64,000 nt of DNA from Toxotes chatareus (Eukaryota > Chordata > Actinopteri > Toxotidae): assembly GCA_016801885.1 (NCBI GenBank), contig CM028882.1, positions 4,402,001-4,466,000 on the forward strand, written 5' to 3'. Below are positions 33,871-43,912 of this stretch, piece by piece. Made by a program: the position numbers and the translations under genes. The notes beneath the pieces are model-generated. The model did no database searches. It saw only the letters and a program-made list of their open reading frames with translations, and had not been told where the DNA came from. Numbering within the stretch: the first letter of the stretch is position 1; every line of letters starts with the position of its first letter.

Positions 33871-35059
33871 ACAGAGGAGGTGATGGGAGTGGGAGGAGGA
33901 GGAGTGAGGAGGAATGGAGCTCCTTTCATCGGAGCCTTTCTTGAGTGACAGGCAGAACAGCTGTGACAGTGATGGTGCATACCAGCACACGTGGGCTTGA
34001 GTCCACACAGACGGAGGTGGAAAGAGTACCACAGGAATGTGGTGGAGGGGAGACCCAGTCCCCAGAACTCTGTTTACCCATCATTTAAATTGCAGAATAG
34101 GTTTTTCCACCTTGTAAAGCTGACATAAATCTTAATGACACAAAATTCTAGCTACGCGTAATCATGAGGTTAAAAGTGTTAATTCATGAAAATGGGGTCT
34201 TTCACAGGAAAAAGCATAAATTAACTCTTTTTTAAATAGTTATATTCTATTCTAATAATTATATTTTATTCTGTGGTACACACTTTATGACTTATTAAAA
34301 TAGTCTAACTAGTCTTACAGTGACTGCTGAAATATACAATGAATGGAATAATGAGTTTTGTAGCCTATAAAACATACTCAAGTTACTGAGAATGGTTAAA
34401 GTTATTGGGAAAAGTTATTTTAAAACAAACTGTTGAATCTTTTTACATATAATGTACTATATTCATAGTAGGGAATAATCAGCCCATATTTCATGGAAAA
34501 TTAATGCGAATATGTGATATTAATGAATGTTATTCAGGGAAGCTATGTCTTTTGATAGGCTATTAGCTACCCAAGTAGCTAGTAAGGCAGGAAATGTAGC
34601 TGAGTGACAACTATGCTGACTCAAAAAAACTGTTAAAAGAACACAGCTGACAGCTTTTTGGCTAATGTTATCTGTTGACACATTTTAGTAAATAATAAAT
34701 AACTCCACAATGAAATGCTGATAAACTGGCTCAGTGCTTCAAATGAGCAGATGGTATCTGGTTGTTCAATATCAAATGTCTTTAGATGCATTAACTAACA
34801 AAAATGCTTGCCAGTAAAAAAGATTTCAGATACTCGCCTCTGTTTACTGTTTTGTTAACTTGGGCCAGTTTCACCAATCCCCCCCTTTCTCTTCATGCCA
34901 AAACTTGACACTATTTCATTTTCATATTTCAGTCAGTCAGTCAGGTCAGATGGGATTATCATTATATTTCTTCATGAACTCAAATCACAAAGTCAAAAAG
35001 AGATGAGTGTATCAGACTCACGATGTTGTAACATTTTCTGTTATCTGCCTCAGTGTTTG
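33871..35059. other. Non-coding, strongly AT-rich stretch
   Basis: After a GGA-rich tail the sequence is AT-rich with no recognised repeat, exon or motif cluster. It looks like an unconstrained spacer between islands. Confidence 0.5.
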
Positions 35060-35300
35060 GACTCTCTGTCATCTCCTTACCTCCCCTGGCTGTGGAGTAG
35101 AGACCAGCCACCACAGTCATCCCTTTCCTGTCAGCACTGTCGCCCCATTTTGCCTGCACCCATTCATCAGCTTGTAAATGAAGTAGCAGGTTTATTAGGC
35201 TGCGGTAAAACAATCCACCCTCCCACCGTCCAAAGCCAGCACGCAGAGACAGCCAGCTCCCTGCTGGCTGGAGTCTGCTGACAAAGCTAGTGTGGCTCTT
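35060..35300. promoter_or_regulatory. Candidate conserved non-coding island
   Basis: The core CAGCTTGTAAATGAAG then GGTTTATTAGGCTGCGGT and AAAACAATCC (35,168-35,216) is balanced, with TGCGGT (35,201-35,206, RUNX-like). Open frames on both strands (128 and 138 codons) lack domains and overlap each other. Confidence 0.4.
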
Positions 35301-35439
35301 TGTATAAGACTGCGAGTGTACACCAGGTGAGCAAACCATGATGGCCAGTTGGCAATCATCCCAAAGCAAACAAGCCCCAGTATGAGCAAAAAACATTTAA
35401 TTCATTCTTGATTCTCTGTTGTGATGCACAGTGAATGAA

Positions 35440-36005
35440 ATGGGATGTATGAGAAAACTGTGGCTTCATCACGGCCACAAAATGCACAGTTGTTTCATTA
35501 AATTTGCCCATGACGATAAAATCTCACTGCCAATTTAAGAAGGTGTGAGTGCCAGTGTGAGTGTCAGTGTGTGTGACCTAGCTAGCAACATTTTCAAGCC
35601 GACTGTGAAACTGCCTGAAATGGTTATATTTCATCAGCAGCCTTCAAAAGGTGCAGTTATTTCATAAAATGGCACCTAAACCTCATTACTAATTCAAGAA
35701 GGTGACTTGGTGAGTTATTTTACATGGCGAGCATGATCATCTCCTCCTTGGAAAAATAATTATTTTCAACACAAACATGGTGAATGACAACATCAAATGA
35801 TTTAAACCTGTCATAAAACATAATTGTACTGTGGAAATATTAATCGCACTAATCCGTGCCAAGACATATGCCGACAGATGGGAACAAGATTAACTGAGGG
35901 GTGGTGATAAATGGCATCAAGAGAAATAAATGACAGATTTAGACTGAAGATATTTGGGGATATTTTGGATACACTTTAGTGTGACTAAAGTGTATCCAAA
36001 AATCT
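35440..36005. promoter_or_regulatory. Candidate enhancer island with internal duplication and hairpin
   Basis: A long repeat-free block. Two related sub-units lie at 35,484-35,545 and 35,651-35,704, each running from a GCAGTT/CAGTT start through TTTCAT and AAAT to AATTYAAGAAGGTG. Further on are CATGATCATCTCC, AATAATTATTTTC, ATATTAATCGCACTAATCC and GTGATAAATGGC. The block ends in a perfect 18-bp hairpin (35,963-36,001). Duplicated motif modules inside an island fit enhancer evolution, though conservation is untested. Confidence 0.5.
35963..36001. repeat. Perfect 18-bp inverted repeat with 3-base loop
   Basis: The arm at 35,963-35,980 is the exact reverse complement of 35,984-36,001, with loop GTG. 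It lies at the edge of a regulatory-looking block. The loop is too short for a normal microRNA precursor. A template-switch origin is likely. Confidence 0.92.
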
Positions 36006-36169
36006 AAAATTATATCAAATTGTGAAGTCTGATCCTCTATCATGTTGGTACAGATGTATCTGTGTCATTTTTGTATTGGATTGGTAATTCTGTATATAAA
36101 CACACACCGAATCATCTGCGAGGGAGAAAAACTCTGTTAACCGACTTGTGTGTTCACGTGTGTGTCCAT

Positions 36170-36420
36170 GTCACTGTGTGTGGGAGGTGTCCTGTAGCCG
36201 GGTGTCAAGCAATGAGGTGTTGATGGTAATTCTTGGTGACTGGCCCGTCTCCACTGGAGCCGCTCTGCTGTCTCTGTGCAGACCTCTCACCATCAGTAAG
36301 ATCTGAACCGTGCCTGCTGGATAGATGCGCACAACAAACAAATGATTTTGACAAAAGAAATCATAACCAGGGCGCAGGTCACTGCTGTCTTTTCACTCCT
36401 CAAATCCAGGTACACAGGAG
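36170..36420. promoter_or_regulatory. Candidate conserved non-coding island
   Basis: Balanced repeat-free sequence with GTCAAGCAATGAGGTG near 36,204, GATGGTAATTCTTGG near 36,221, and AACAAACA (36,333-36,340, forkhead type) followed by AATGATTTTGACA. It borders CT-rich low complexity on the right. Confidence 0.4.
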
Positions 36421-36585
36421 CTGACCTCTTCCTTTCTTTCTTTCTTTCCCTCTCTCTTTTATTCTCCTTCACACACTACCACCGTTTGACATGTTCACCG
36501 TGATGACAGGCTAGTCAACATCCCCCTGCTCACATGACATTTGCACAGTCTCATCTTGCTGGTCTTGTTGTGCCTTCACTAATGA

Positions 36586-36586
<1 letters not shown>

Positions 36587-36618
<32 letters not shown>
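36587..36618. repeat. CA microsatellite
   Basis: A pure CA run of about sixteen units. Confidence 0.95.
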
Positions 36619-36619
<1 letters not shown>

Positions 36620-36739
36620 CGCAGAGGATAGAAATCGCTGAGCTATTTGGGTATGTCAGTCCGATGTGCAGAGCAGTTTGTTGGCTCGCCAGGCAGGATC
36701 ACATCAAACAGACAAGCCTCTTCTATGGAGGTCTAGACT

Positions 36740-36758
36740 CTCCCTCTCTGTCTCTCTG

Positions 36759-36816
<58 letters not shown>
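36740..36816. repeat. Compound (TC)n(AC)n microsatellite
   Basis: An interrupted TC run passes directly into an AC run of about 21 units. It has the same architecture as the arrays at 20,695 and 21,149. Confidence 0.95.
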
Positions 36817-36818
<2 letters not shown>

Positions 36819-36974
36819 TCCTGCAGGTAATTAGAAGCTGGAGGTCTTCCATCAAACACAAACTTACCCTCTTGACTCCACAAATATTGATAAAGAGTCT
36901 GTCCACAGTGATTCAAGAGCAACCACGCAGAAAAAAGTGTCTCCATCAAGGTGTTGTTTGCCTATTTGATTTCA

Positions 36975-37000
36975 TACACACACACACACACACACACACA
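36975..37000. repeat. CA microsatellite
   Basis: A pure CA run of about thirteen units. Confidence 0.95.
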
Positions 37001-37262
37001 GCCATCCATGAATATACAGCCCGCATTCTGTGTTACACACTGTTTTGTGTACACTGGTAGATAAGGCCTACGGGTATAATGCATCTGTGTTTGAGGACAT
37101 ATTTGTATGTATGTATAACAATAAATACATGTGTGCCACAGAAAACAGTGACTTAAGTGAGTTAAAAACATAAGCAGCCAAGTATTAGGGTGAAGCCAAG
37201 CATGAGGCATGAGTGTCAGTCAGGCCAAAGCACCCTATCTTCTTTGTCTGTCTGTCTGTTCG

Positions 37263-37264
<2 letters not shown>

Positions 37265-37320
<56 letters not shown>
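37265..37320. repeat. Compound (TG)n(AG)n microsatellite
   Basis: A TG run of about sixteen units joins an AG run of about twelve. A 190-codon frame that starts at 37,213 is driven by this and the next array and is not a gene. Confidence 0.95.
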
Positions 37321-37440
37321 CCTGGCTGGATGGCTGTTTGTAGCTCAGCCTGGAGTCTATCCAGGCCATCACTCACACTTTACCCTAGGAGAGGGCGTTG
37401 GACAGGTTTTATTAAAACTCTGTCACAGGGTGTGTGTATT

Positions 37441-37445
<5 letters not shown>

Positions 37446-37474
<29 letters not shown>
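37446..37474. repeat. TG microsatellite
   Basis: A pure TG run of about fourteen units. Confidence 0.95.
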
Positions 37475-37481
<7 letters not shown>

Positions 37482-37583
37482 ATGCATCTGCCTCAGGCTC
37501 AGAAGAGATATCATCTCTCCCTTGACATGTTCTTTCATCTTGCCTTTTTTCATCTTGACAGACACCATTTTGGTTGCCAGTCA

Positions 37584-37602
37584 TTTTTTTTTTTTTTTTT
37601 TT
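37584..37602 (+). repeat. Poly-T run (19)
   Basis: The first of three long T runs on the plus strand within 1.5 kb. No retroposon body or target duplication is recognised beside it. Confidence 0.9.
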
Positions 37603-37819
37603 CCACTAAGGCCTTTCTGCAAGGCTGACTTAATCCATTGTATTGTGTACAGCAGTGCCAGTACTACTCTATGTAGTGCCATTTCAGTCATATCATCAGC
37701 AAACCAAATATTCAAAAACAATGCTAGTGAATCACAAAATCAGGATCTTAAAGCACAGGTTCAGGCTGTTTTTAGTTTATTTTAATATAATACTTACATT
37801 GCACATGTAGCCTACTGAA

Positions 37820-38560
37820 TGTAGAAAAAGTTATTAGATGCTGTAATAATCCCTCCTGTCCATACTGGCCTCAAAGTGATCCCCGCCAATCATCAAGATC
37901 AATCATCAATTCTCTGTTTCTCTTTTGAACTATACAGAATGTGTTATTTTGTAGCCGTGCTCAAAACCATGAACATTATTGACAGAGATATTGCAGACAA
38001 CCAATGACTCTTTCAACATATGTGCATGTGAATGTTTGAAAAAAATCAAACACATGAAAATGGTGAAAACAGCACAAAGAGGCAAAGAGGTGTGATAATG
38101 GTACATCCAGTGATGGTTTCTGTTTTCACTTGGATGAAGGCAGCTATGAGCCACAAAGTTGTAGTGCAGCTCATAATAAAAATAACACACCGAGCTGCTG
38201 TGTGAGGTGTCACAGATGTCCTTTCTCTGCAAATAAATTACTTCTTACTGCTACATGAAGACGAGGAGAGAAAGCTACACACGCACAGTAATTAAAACGC
38301 TGAGACAAGGCTTTCCCTGTAGCACAGGCTCTCTCCCCCAACTCCCACCCTCCCTCTTGAGCTGCTCGCTCCCATCAACAGGCCGTAAGTTTTTAATCAT
38401 GTTGAAATGATTTATTTAAACGTCAGGCAATGTGTCACCTCTCTTCCTTTCATTTTTCAAAATGTTTGTGTTCTTTGCTGGATGATAAATTTATCTTCAG
38501 ACAACCCCAATATGACTAATTAACTTTGAAATATCAGAACCAGATGTCGAGCTGAAGGAA
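37820..38560. promoter_or_regulatory. Candidate enhancer region with two cores
   Basis: The first core has the decamer CAATCATCAA twice, at 37,887-37,896 and 37,900-37,909, in direct orientation (minus-strand TTGATGATTG, PBX-like). The second core (about 38,120-38,420) has CTCATAATAAAAATAACAC, GCAAATAAATTACTTC, CAGTAATTAAAACGC and GTTTTTAATCATG. The region is repeat-free apart from a C-rich stretch near 38,335-38,360. A 100-codon minus-strand frame has no domain. Confidence 0.45.
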
Positions 38561-38714
38561 GTTCTTAACAGGCAGCCAAGAGAGCCGGCTCACCTCCTGC
38601 CTCCCTCATCCAGCAACAGCCCTCCTTCTTTTTTCCTCACCCCTACCTACTCCCCTTAAACAGCACCAGCCTCCTCCAACCTGCTCCTTCCCTCCACCAT
38701 AATCTTGGCCTCAG

Positions 38715-38736
38715 TTTTTTTTTTTTTTTTTTTTTT
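38715..38736 (+). repeat. Poly-T run (22)
   Basis: An uninterrupted T run in C-rich surroundings; the second of three in this area. Confidence 0.92.
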
Positions 38737-39062
38737 ACATACACCTTCCTTAGAAGTTGGAGCTGTCCTGTTGAGAACCAACACGTTGCAGAAGGTCATA
38801 AATCTGGCAGTGTGAAGTTAACCTGCACATGCCCTGTGTTTACCTCCTCCTCCTTTTCCCCTCTGTGTCACTCAGCACCTCCACCTAATTTATTCTCCTC
38901 CCTCCCCACTGGCTCACTTTTCTCACTCAAGCTCCAAAGATTCAGGGTTTAGTGAAATATTGAGCTTATGCCCAGAAAGTGTAACCAGACCCCAAGTTGG
39001 TAAACTTATGCTCTCAGGCCCTCAAAAAAGTCCAGATACTACTTTTAAACTTATTCCCCTCG

Positions 39063-39082
39063 TTTTTTTTTTTTTTTTTTTT
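39063..39082 (+). repeat. Poly-T run (20)
   Basis: An uninterrupted T run directly followed by GCAG, giving a strong splice-acceptor look. The following sequence is the island below, not a recognisable exon. Confidence 0.92.
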
Positions 39083-39084
39083 GC

Positions 39085-39500
39085 AGCTAATCTCAGACAA
39101 ATGTACTTTCTCATGATTTATGTCACTCTTTATTTCCGCCTAATGTCAGAAATGTTTGGATCAGGAGACTTAAGTGGGATATGAATTCTGTTCCTCCGTA
39201 TTCTGGCACATGCAGCGATAATGTTTTGAATTGGAGCGGTGGTGAAAAATCTTCTGTCCCTGCAGAAATGCCTAGAAAAAGCAAAGGGCCCCTGCAGGAA
39301 CATTGCAGCGCTGACACTTTGACAGTTTGCCATGAGTGACGTCTGATCTGTACAAATTTCAGGACTAATAAATCTACCTGTCAGAGCTTGGGACTTGAAA
39401 GGGCCGCAGCCCTGCGGCACAGCTTTAACACAACTTGTGTTGATGAAATTCTGTAGGCTGGAGAATTATAGCTGTCAGAAAAACGCCCACATCAAACCTG
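39085..39500. promoter_or_regulatory. Candidate conserved enhancer island
   Basis: Starts right after a poly-T run. Contains TCATGATTTATGTCAC near 39,111, TTTATTTCCGCCTAATGTC near 39,129, GCGATAATGTTTTGAATTGG near 39,214 and CTAATAAATC (39,365-39,374). The sequence is balanced and free of repeats across more than 400 bp. The 96-codon minus-strand frame (39,420-39,130) lacks a known domain. Confidence 0.45.
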
Positions 39501-39566
39501 AAGCCTTGGCGTTCTTTCTTTTTTTCCCCTCTGCTCTCTCAACACTCATATATTGCTCATTCACCT

Positions 39567-39590
39567 CCTCCCTCCCTCCCTCCCTCCCTG
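39567..39590. repeat. CCCT tetranucleotide microsatellite
   Basis: About six tandem CCCT/CTCC units. Confidence 0.88.
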
Positions 39591-39711
39591 CTGCCTCTCC
39601 CTTCCAGACTCTTTTCCTTCCTCCTGTTCTTTCTCACTGCTTGGAAAATGAAACATAGGCGTCCTTTTATGGCTTGGTGACCGTCATTACATCATTTTGA
39701 CACCTCAAGGA

Positions 39712-39766
39712 CCCCCCCCCCCCACACACACACACACACACACACCTACACCTACACACGCACACG
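39712..39766. repeat. Poly-C run with adjoining CA array
   Basis: A run of twelve C passes into a CA array and then degenerate CACCTA and CACACG units. Confidence 0.92.
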
Positions 39767-39789
39767 AGTTCTTTTTAATCACTTACTCT

Positions 39790-40110
39790 GACAATACAAA
39801 AAGTTTGCTTACGGACAATAAGTTGCCAGAGGTGACAGGTGTGTCTCGTCGGCTATCATGCTCTCAGCTCTCCTGGCATTTGGCCCTGATGGAGGACAAA
39901 AAGGCGAGCAATCCCATTGGCTGGCCCGGGTTAAAAATGTATCAAAGTCACCAGTCGGGGGGATGGTGGGTGGGGGTTCAATGAGCTGAAAGGTGGGAAA
40001 GCGACACATGATTTCACAAGGAGGGGTGTTGTGTGTGGGTGATTTAAACACCAAAAGGACCATAAATCAGCTACCCACCACTCCCCTCTTGCCACCTCCT
40101 CCCATTTCCA
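39790..40110. promoter_or_regulatory. Candidate conserved non-coding island
   Basis: Contains ATTGG (39,916-39,920, a reversed CCAAT box), ATCAAAG (39,941-39,947, TCF/LEF type), GTGATTTAAACACC near 40,039 and CCATAAATC (40,060-40,068), a nonamer shared with the island at 25,092. A G-rich segment lies at 39,957-39,977. Confidence 0.42.
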
Positions 40111-40199
40111 CATCCTTCCAGGCCCGCTGCCCACTCCTCTCCCTCCCCTTTCCACTGAATTTATTCCTGTTTATCTTTGATCCCAGACCAGTTTGCTCC

Positions 40200-40480
40200 T
40201 CATGTCCTTTCAACCCAAGCTGATGCATCCTGTGGGTGATAAATCATCTGCAAGTGTTTAGATACTTTGCTGCTGCTGCTGATTTTTCCTGTAAACGTTT
40301 TGAGAGGGGTGGATCATATTTGCATTCTACAAAGCGCCGTTGTCAGTGTTAAAAGTTCACTGGAGTCCTGGGGACGAATAGCAGCCCGAGCTTATTGATT
40401 TAAATGTCAAAAGGTGTTCCCTTTGCATAAGGTTGGGACCCTCCTGGTGCAGTGTGATCATTCATTGACAGCTGAGTCAA
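40200..40480. promoter_or_regulatory. Candidate conserved non-coding island
   Basis: Contains GGGTGATAAATCATC near 40,234, GGATCATATTTGCATTC near 40,311, GCTTATTGATTTAAATGTC near 40,390 and CATTGACAGCTG near 40,463, in which TGACAG (MEIS type) overlaps a CAGCTG E-box. Repeat-free and balanced. Confidence 0.45.
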
Positions 40481-40889
40481 AGAGCCTGTGAAGGTGCTCT
40501 GCTTTATCATTGAAATGATTCATTCAACTGTGTGAGCTAGGTAGCATTTTACCTGTGGACAGGCAGAGTGGAATTAATATGAAACCACACTTGGAGACAG
40601 GGTGTCTTAATGGTTAGAAAGGCTGTCACATAGCCAAAAGTTCACACATTCAGTCCCTGCAACAGCCACTTTGTGCCTGTCATGCATGAGTCACTCCTTT
40701 CACAGTGTCATTTTAAATACCTAAATTGCAAATCAGATTGCATTCCATGACTTCAATTCACTTTGATCACCTAAGCTATTTTTCATCAGTCATATCACAT
40801 AAAAGAGTGACAATAGAAATATCTTTGTTCATTAGCCCCATGCTGAAACAGCAGCAGTCATTTACACTACACACACAGTCACCGCAGCA

Positions 40890-41215
40890 ATCTGTCAGTC
40901 CTTGTGCTTGTCAATCACTCTGTGTCTCTGTGGGAAGCCGGCTCTGACTGACAGCCCGTGTGATCTCTCCCAAGGGCTGGCAGGAAGGCAACAAAAGGCC
41001 CGGCTACAGTAATTGGCAAGATAAAGACATCCCGCCAAAGCAGCACTGTCACTCATTTGGTTCCAGAGCGATGAATCAACATGAAACACGCCACACCAGT
41101 TAACCGAAGGGAAAGTATGCTTGTCACCTAACTGGTAACCAATCAGAAGGCCAGCTCAGGGGTCACTTCCCCTGGCGACTGGCTGAGAGGTGACCTGTTT
41201 AAACTAACACACCAC
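40890..41215. promoter_or_regulatory. Candidate enhancer island with PBX/MEIS-like and CCAAT sites
   Basis: Contains TGACTGACAG (40,945-40,954), close to the composite PBX-PREP/MEIS site TGATTGACAG; TAATTGG (41,010-41,016); CGATGAATCAACATG near 41,069; and CCAATCAG (41,139-41,146), a perfect CCAAT box in NF-Y style. There is no repeat or coding signal. The motif combination makes this one of the stronger regulatory candidates. Confidence 0.48.
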
Positions 41216-42559
41216 AGCCCCCCTTCCTCTGGATCCACCTCTCTAACCTTCTCACCTCCACTCTCCCCTCCCGTGCACACCCTGACCCCTGACTGACCTG
41301 TTGGCCCTTTGCTTAGGTCAGCTTACAACATAAACGCCCCCCCCCCACCTGCCCCCTCCCCTCTGTCTGCTCAATCTTACCCCTATCCTTCACACACCTG
41401 GTTCTCATTTCTCACATTTCACTTTCCATCAGTGCTGCAGGAGGGATGCCATCTGTCTGTCTGAGTGGAGGTAGAGGGCGGAGAACATTTAGCTGCCAAC
41501 GTGAAATAAACAATTAACGAACAAGAACATTTACTGTGCAAGACTAGTGAGTCAGATTTAAAATGTAGATAAGGTATTCTCTGACAAGCTCTGTGTATAA
41601 GAGAAATTCTGGCCTAGATAAGGACTGAAATGTCACAGCTCAGCTCAAACGTGGAAAGTTACCCTACAGAGTCATTTTAGTCCAAACTGAGCTTCTTGGA
41701 TCAGTGCAGACTCCCAGGATTAATTGAGTAAAACAGTCCACTCAGAGAGGTCAGATAGGGTATCCGTGTATTCTAAAGAGGTCCTGTCACAGTGTGTGGG
41801 TTACTGAGTGTGTCTCCTGATGCCCTGTGTCTGACCTCCCTCTCTGTCCTCTCTCAACCACCCCTGTCTCCTCAGACACCTCTCCTCCTCCTCCACCTCC
41901 TCCTGTTCTTCTTCTTCTGCTGCAACAGGAGAGCAGACCAAGCAGGGGGGCTCCCTCTCACTGAAAGCCTCCAAAGAGGGACCCCCTGCGCAGCATGTAA
42001 AAGCCCTCTCTCATACATACACACACACACATACATGGGGATCCCATGTCGGCCTGCCTGACTCTTCACAGGGTAGTCATTAGTCATCAGGCAGATCAAA
42101 GGACAACCGCAGGAAGTGAAAGGACCCTGACAAGGAGGAGTCCATCTGGCTGGCAGGCCATCGCTCATCCTCAGATGACAGGAAGGCACACGCTCCATCT
42201 GACTGCTGTTTCTGCTCCGGGCTCATGCCTGAAATGTGGTTCATTTCTCTGTGAGAATTTTCTCTTTGATAAAGGATAATGTGGCTGATTTGACTTGAAC
42301 CTCTGTGAACTTTTGTCCACCTCTCTGAGGAACAACTTCTACAGAGGTATCACCACACTGAAATCATTCATATTTCTGCCCAGTATATCATTAGTTCAAC
42401 AGTTAGTCAAACTAAGATGTGATAAAGGTTATGAAGGACACAGAATCTTTCTTTTAAAGGTGTAGATTAGGGATTTGATAGTTTGGGAATTTTGTGACAA
42501 ACAACAATCTGTCAAGGTCACTCAGGGCTTCTGTACAGAGACTCCAAATGATTTTAGAG
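41216..42559. other. Non-coding stretch with C-rich and CT-rich tracts
   Basis: Poly-C and CCCTCC runs occur near 41,335-41,375. A pyrimidine tract ending CTGCAACAG at about 41,930 resembles a splice acceptor, but the following frame runs into low complexity. No gene or repeat family is recognised. Confidence 0.45.
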
Positions 42560-42725
42560 AGGTTGGGTAGCATATTTTTTCATTATGGACAGAGCCGGGC
42601 TAGTTGTTTCTCCCTGCTTTCAGTCTTCATGCTAAGATAAGACATGAAATTGCTGTCAGTTTAACTTGTGGCAAAGTGAATACGTGTGTTTCCCAAAGTG
42701 TTCAATTGTTCCTTTATGGACTTTA
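42560..42725 (+). repeat. Teleost interspersed repeat, CTAACTCTCGGCAAGAAAG family (copy 1, internally deleted)
   Basis: GGACAGAGCCGGGCTAGTTG, CAGTCTTCATGCTAAGATAA and TTTCCCAAAGTGTTCAATTG then TTCCTTTA follow the order of an abundant percomorph repeat, but its middle block (CGATCTTCTCATC...) is missing. The tail at 42,689-42,717 aligns by eye with 46,346-46,373 in the second copy. No coding potential. Confidence 0.55.
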
Positions 42726-43679
42726 GCACCAAGAGGACCTGCAACATCCTCAACAGGTTTAAGAGCCGATGTTACTGCTCTCTGTTTTTGTATGCACTTA
42801 GGAACTAAGGAAACGTTTCACCAGGTCTTATACCACTGAAGAGATCAATGAGGTTTCCTGTTACAGAAAAACTGAACTGACTTGCCTACAGTTGCATATT
42901 ACACATGCTATTTACCGCAAAATCTGCTACCAACCACCAGTGGGCTATTCAAACAGGCTCTGCATCTTGATTTAAACATCAGTTAAATCATGTCCAAATC
43001 ACAACACCTCAGCTGCCTCCATGCTCTCTAATTTATTTTCACTTTAACACACAAAACCTTTGCAACACTATGTGAGGTCTGACTGATGCTTCCACTGATC
43101 CATGCTGATCGAAGTGTTGAGGTGAAACAGGCGATTAGCATCATATAATGAACCACAGTGGTCCAAAATGTTATTGATAAATAAAAATTGAATTAATAAT
43201 AAAAAACAATGTAATTTTAATTTTAATATTGATATCATACACTGTATTTTAGCTACAACAACAGTTACTAGTTAATGCAATATAAATAAAGCTATAACCA
43301 CATAGAAAATAAACTTCTGGACACCTTTAGGCAATTGTGTCCTACATCAAACCATGTCAGTGGCCTTTTAACCCCGCACAAAGCTCATTTGGAGCACCTC
43401 AGGCAGGTTCCTACTGGCTGTTTGTCAAAGACTAGATTACAAATTAATCTATCACAGCTGCAGATGTTGGAATGAGTCATATAAAACATATATATATTTT
43501 TAAAATGTCCATTTAGAAACTTCCTTGTTATTTTACAGTTATTTTTAATGCTTGAAAGATTTACACAGCACCAACAAAAAAAATTATCATGGTGGTGTTT
43601 CAATAAGTGAGGGCCAGTATGAGGGTTGGTGCCCCCTTTACCTCCACCATCATCCCTCACCCCTTCCCACCCACCCTGG
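42726..43679. other. Non-coding, AT-rich stretch
   Basis: AT-rich sequence, including AATTTTAATTTTAATATTG near 43,211, without a recognised repeat or gene. The 121-codon minus-strand frame (43,750-43,385) has no domain and partly overlaps the island that follows. Confidence 0.45.
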
Positions 43680-43860
43680 CCTGTCTGCAGGGTGACCCTT
43701 TCCTTTCGCTGCGTGACTGAGCGCCTCTCCTGCCGCACAGGAGGCATCAATTACAGGCCCCGGCCGTCCCGGTGTCACTGCTCTGTAATTAATGGGCTCT
43801 CCTGGCGCTGCGCCATGGGGCCTGGCCTCACCGTGAACTCCACAGGAATTCAGAGACAAA
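43680..43860. promoter_or_regulatory. Candidate conserved enhancer island, GC-rich
   Basis: Contains CAATTACAGG (43,748-43,757), shared exactly with 24,161, and CTGTAATTAATGGGC near 43,782, a second TAATTA core. The GC-rich flanks with homeodomain cores resemble many developmental enhancers. Overlapping frames on both strands carry no domain. Confidence 0.5.
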
Positions 43861-43891
43861 CACACACTCAAAGTTGTACACACACAACAAA

Positions 43892-43912
43892 GCACACACA
43901 CACACACACACA
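43892..43912. repeat. CA microsatellite
   Basis: A pure CA run of about ten units within a wider CA-rich area (43,860-43,912). Confidence 0.93.

Noticed and set aside
34980..35396. Opposed open frames of 128 and 138 codons on the two strands
   Set aside because: They overlap each other, neither resembles a known protein, and the underlying sequence looks like a non-coding island.
37213..37785. Plus-strand open frame of 190 codons
   Set aside because: It crosses two TG arrays, an AG array and a poly-T run, giving Cys-Val, Arg-Glu and Phe repeats. It is an artefact of simple sequence.
41880..42061. Splice-acceptor-like tract ending CTGCAACAG with an open frame after it
   Set aside because: The pyrimidine tract is part of a CTC-rich low-complexity region, the downstream frame soon enters a CA-rich tract, and there is no donor of comparable quality.
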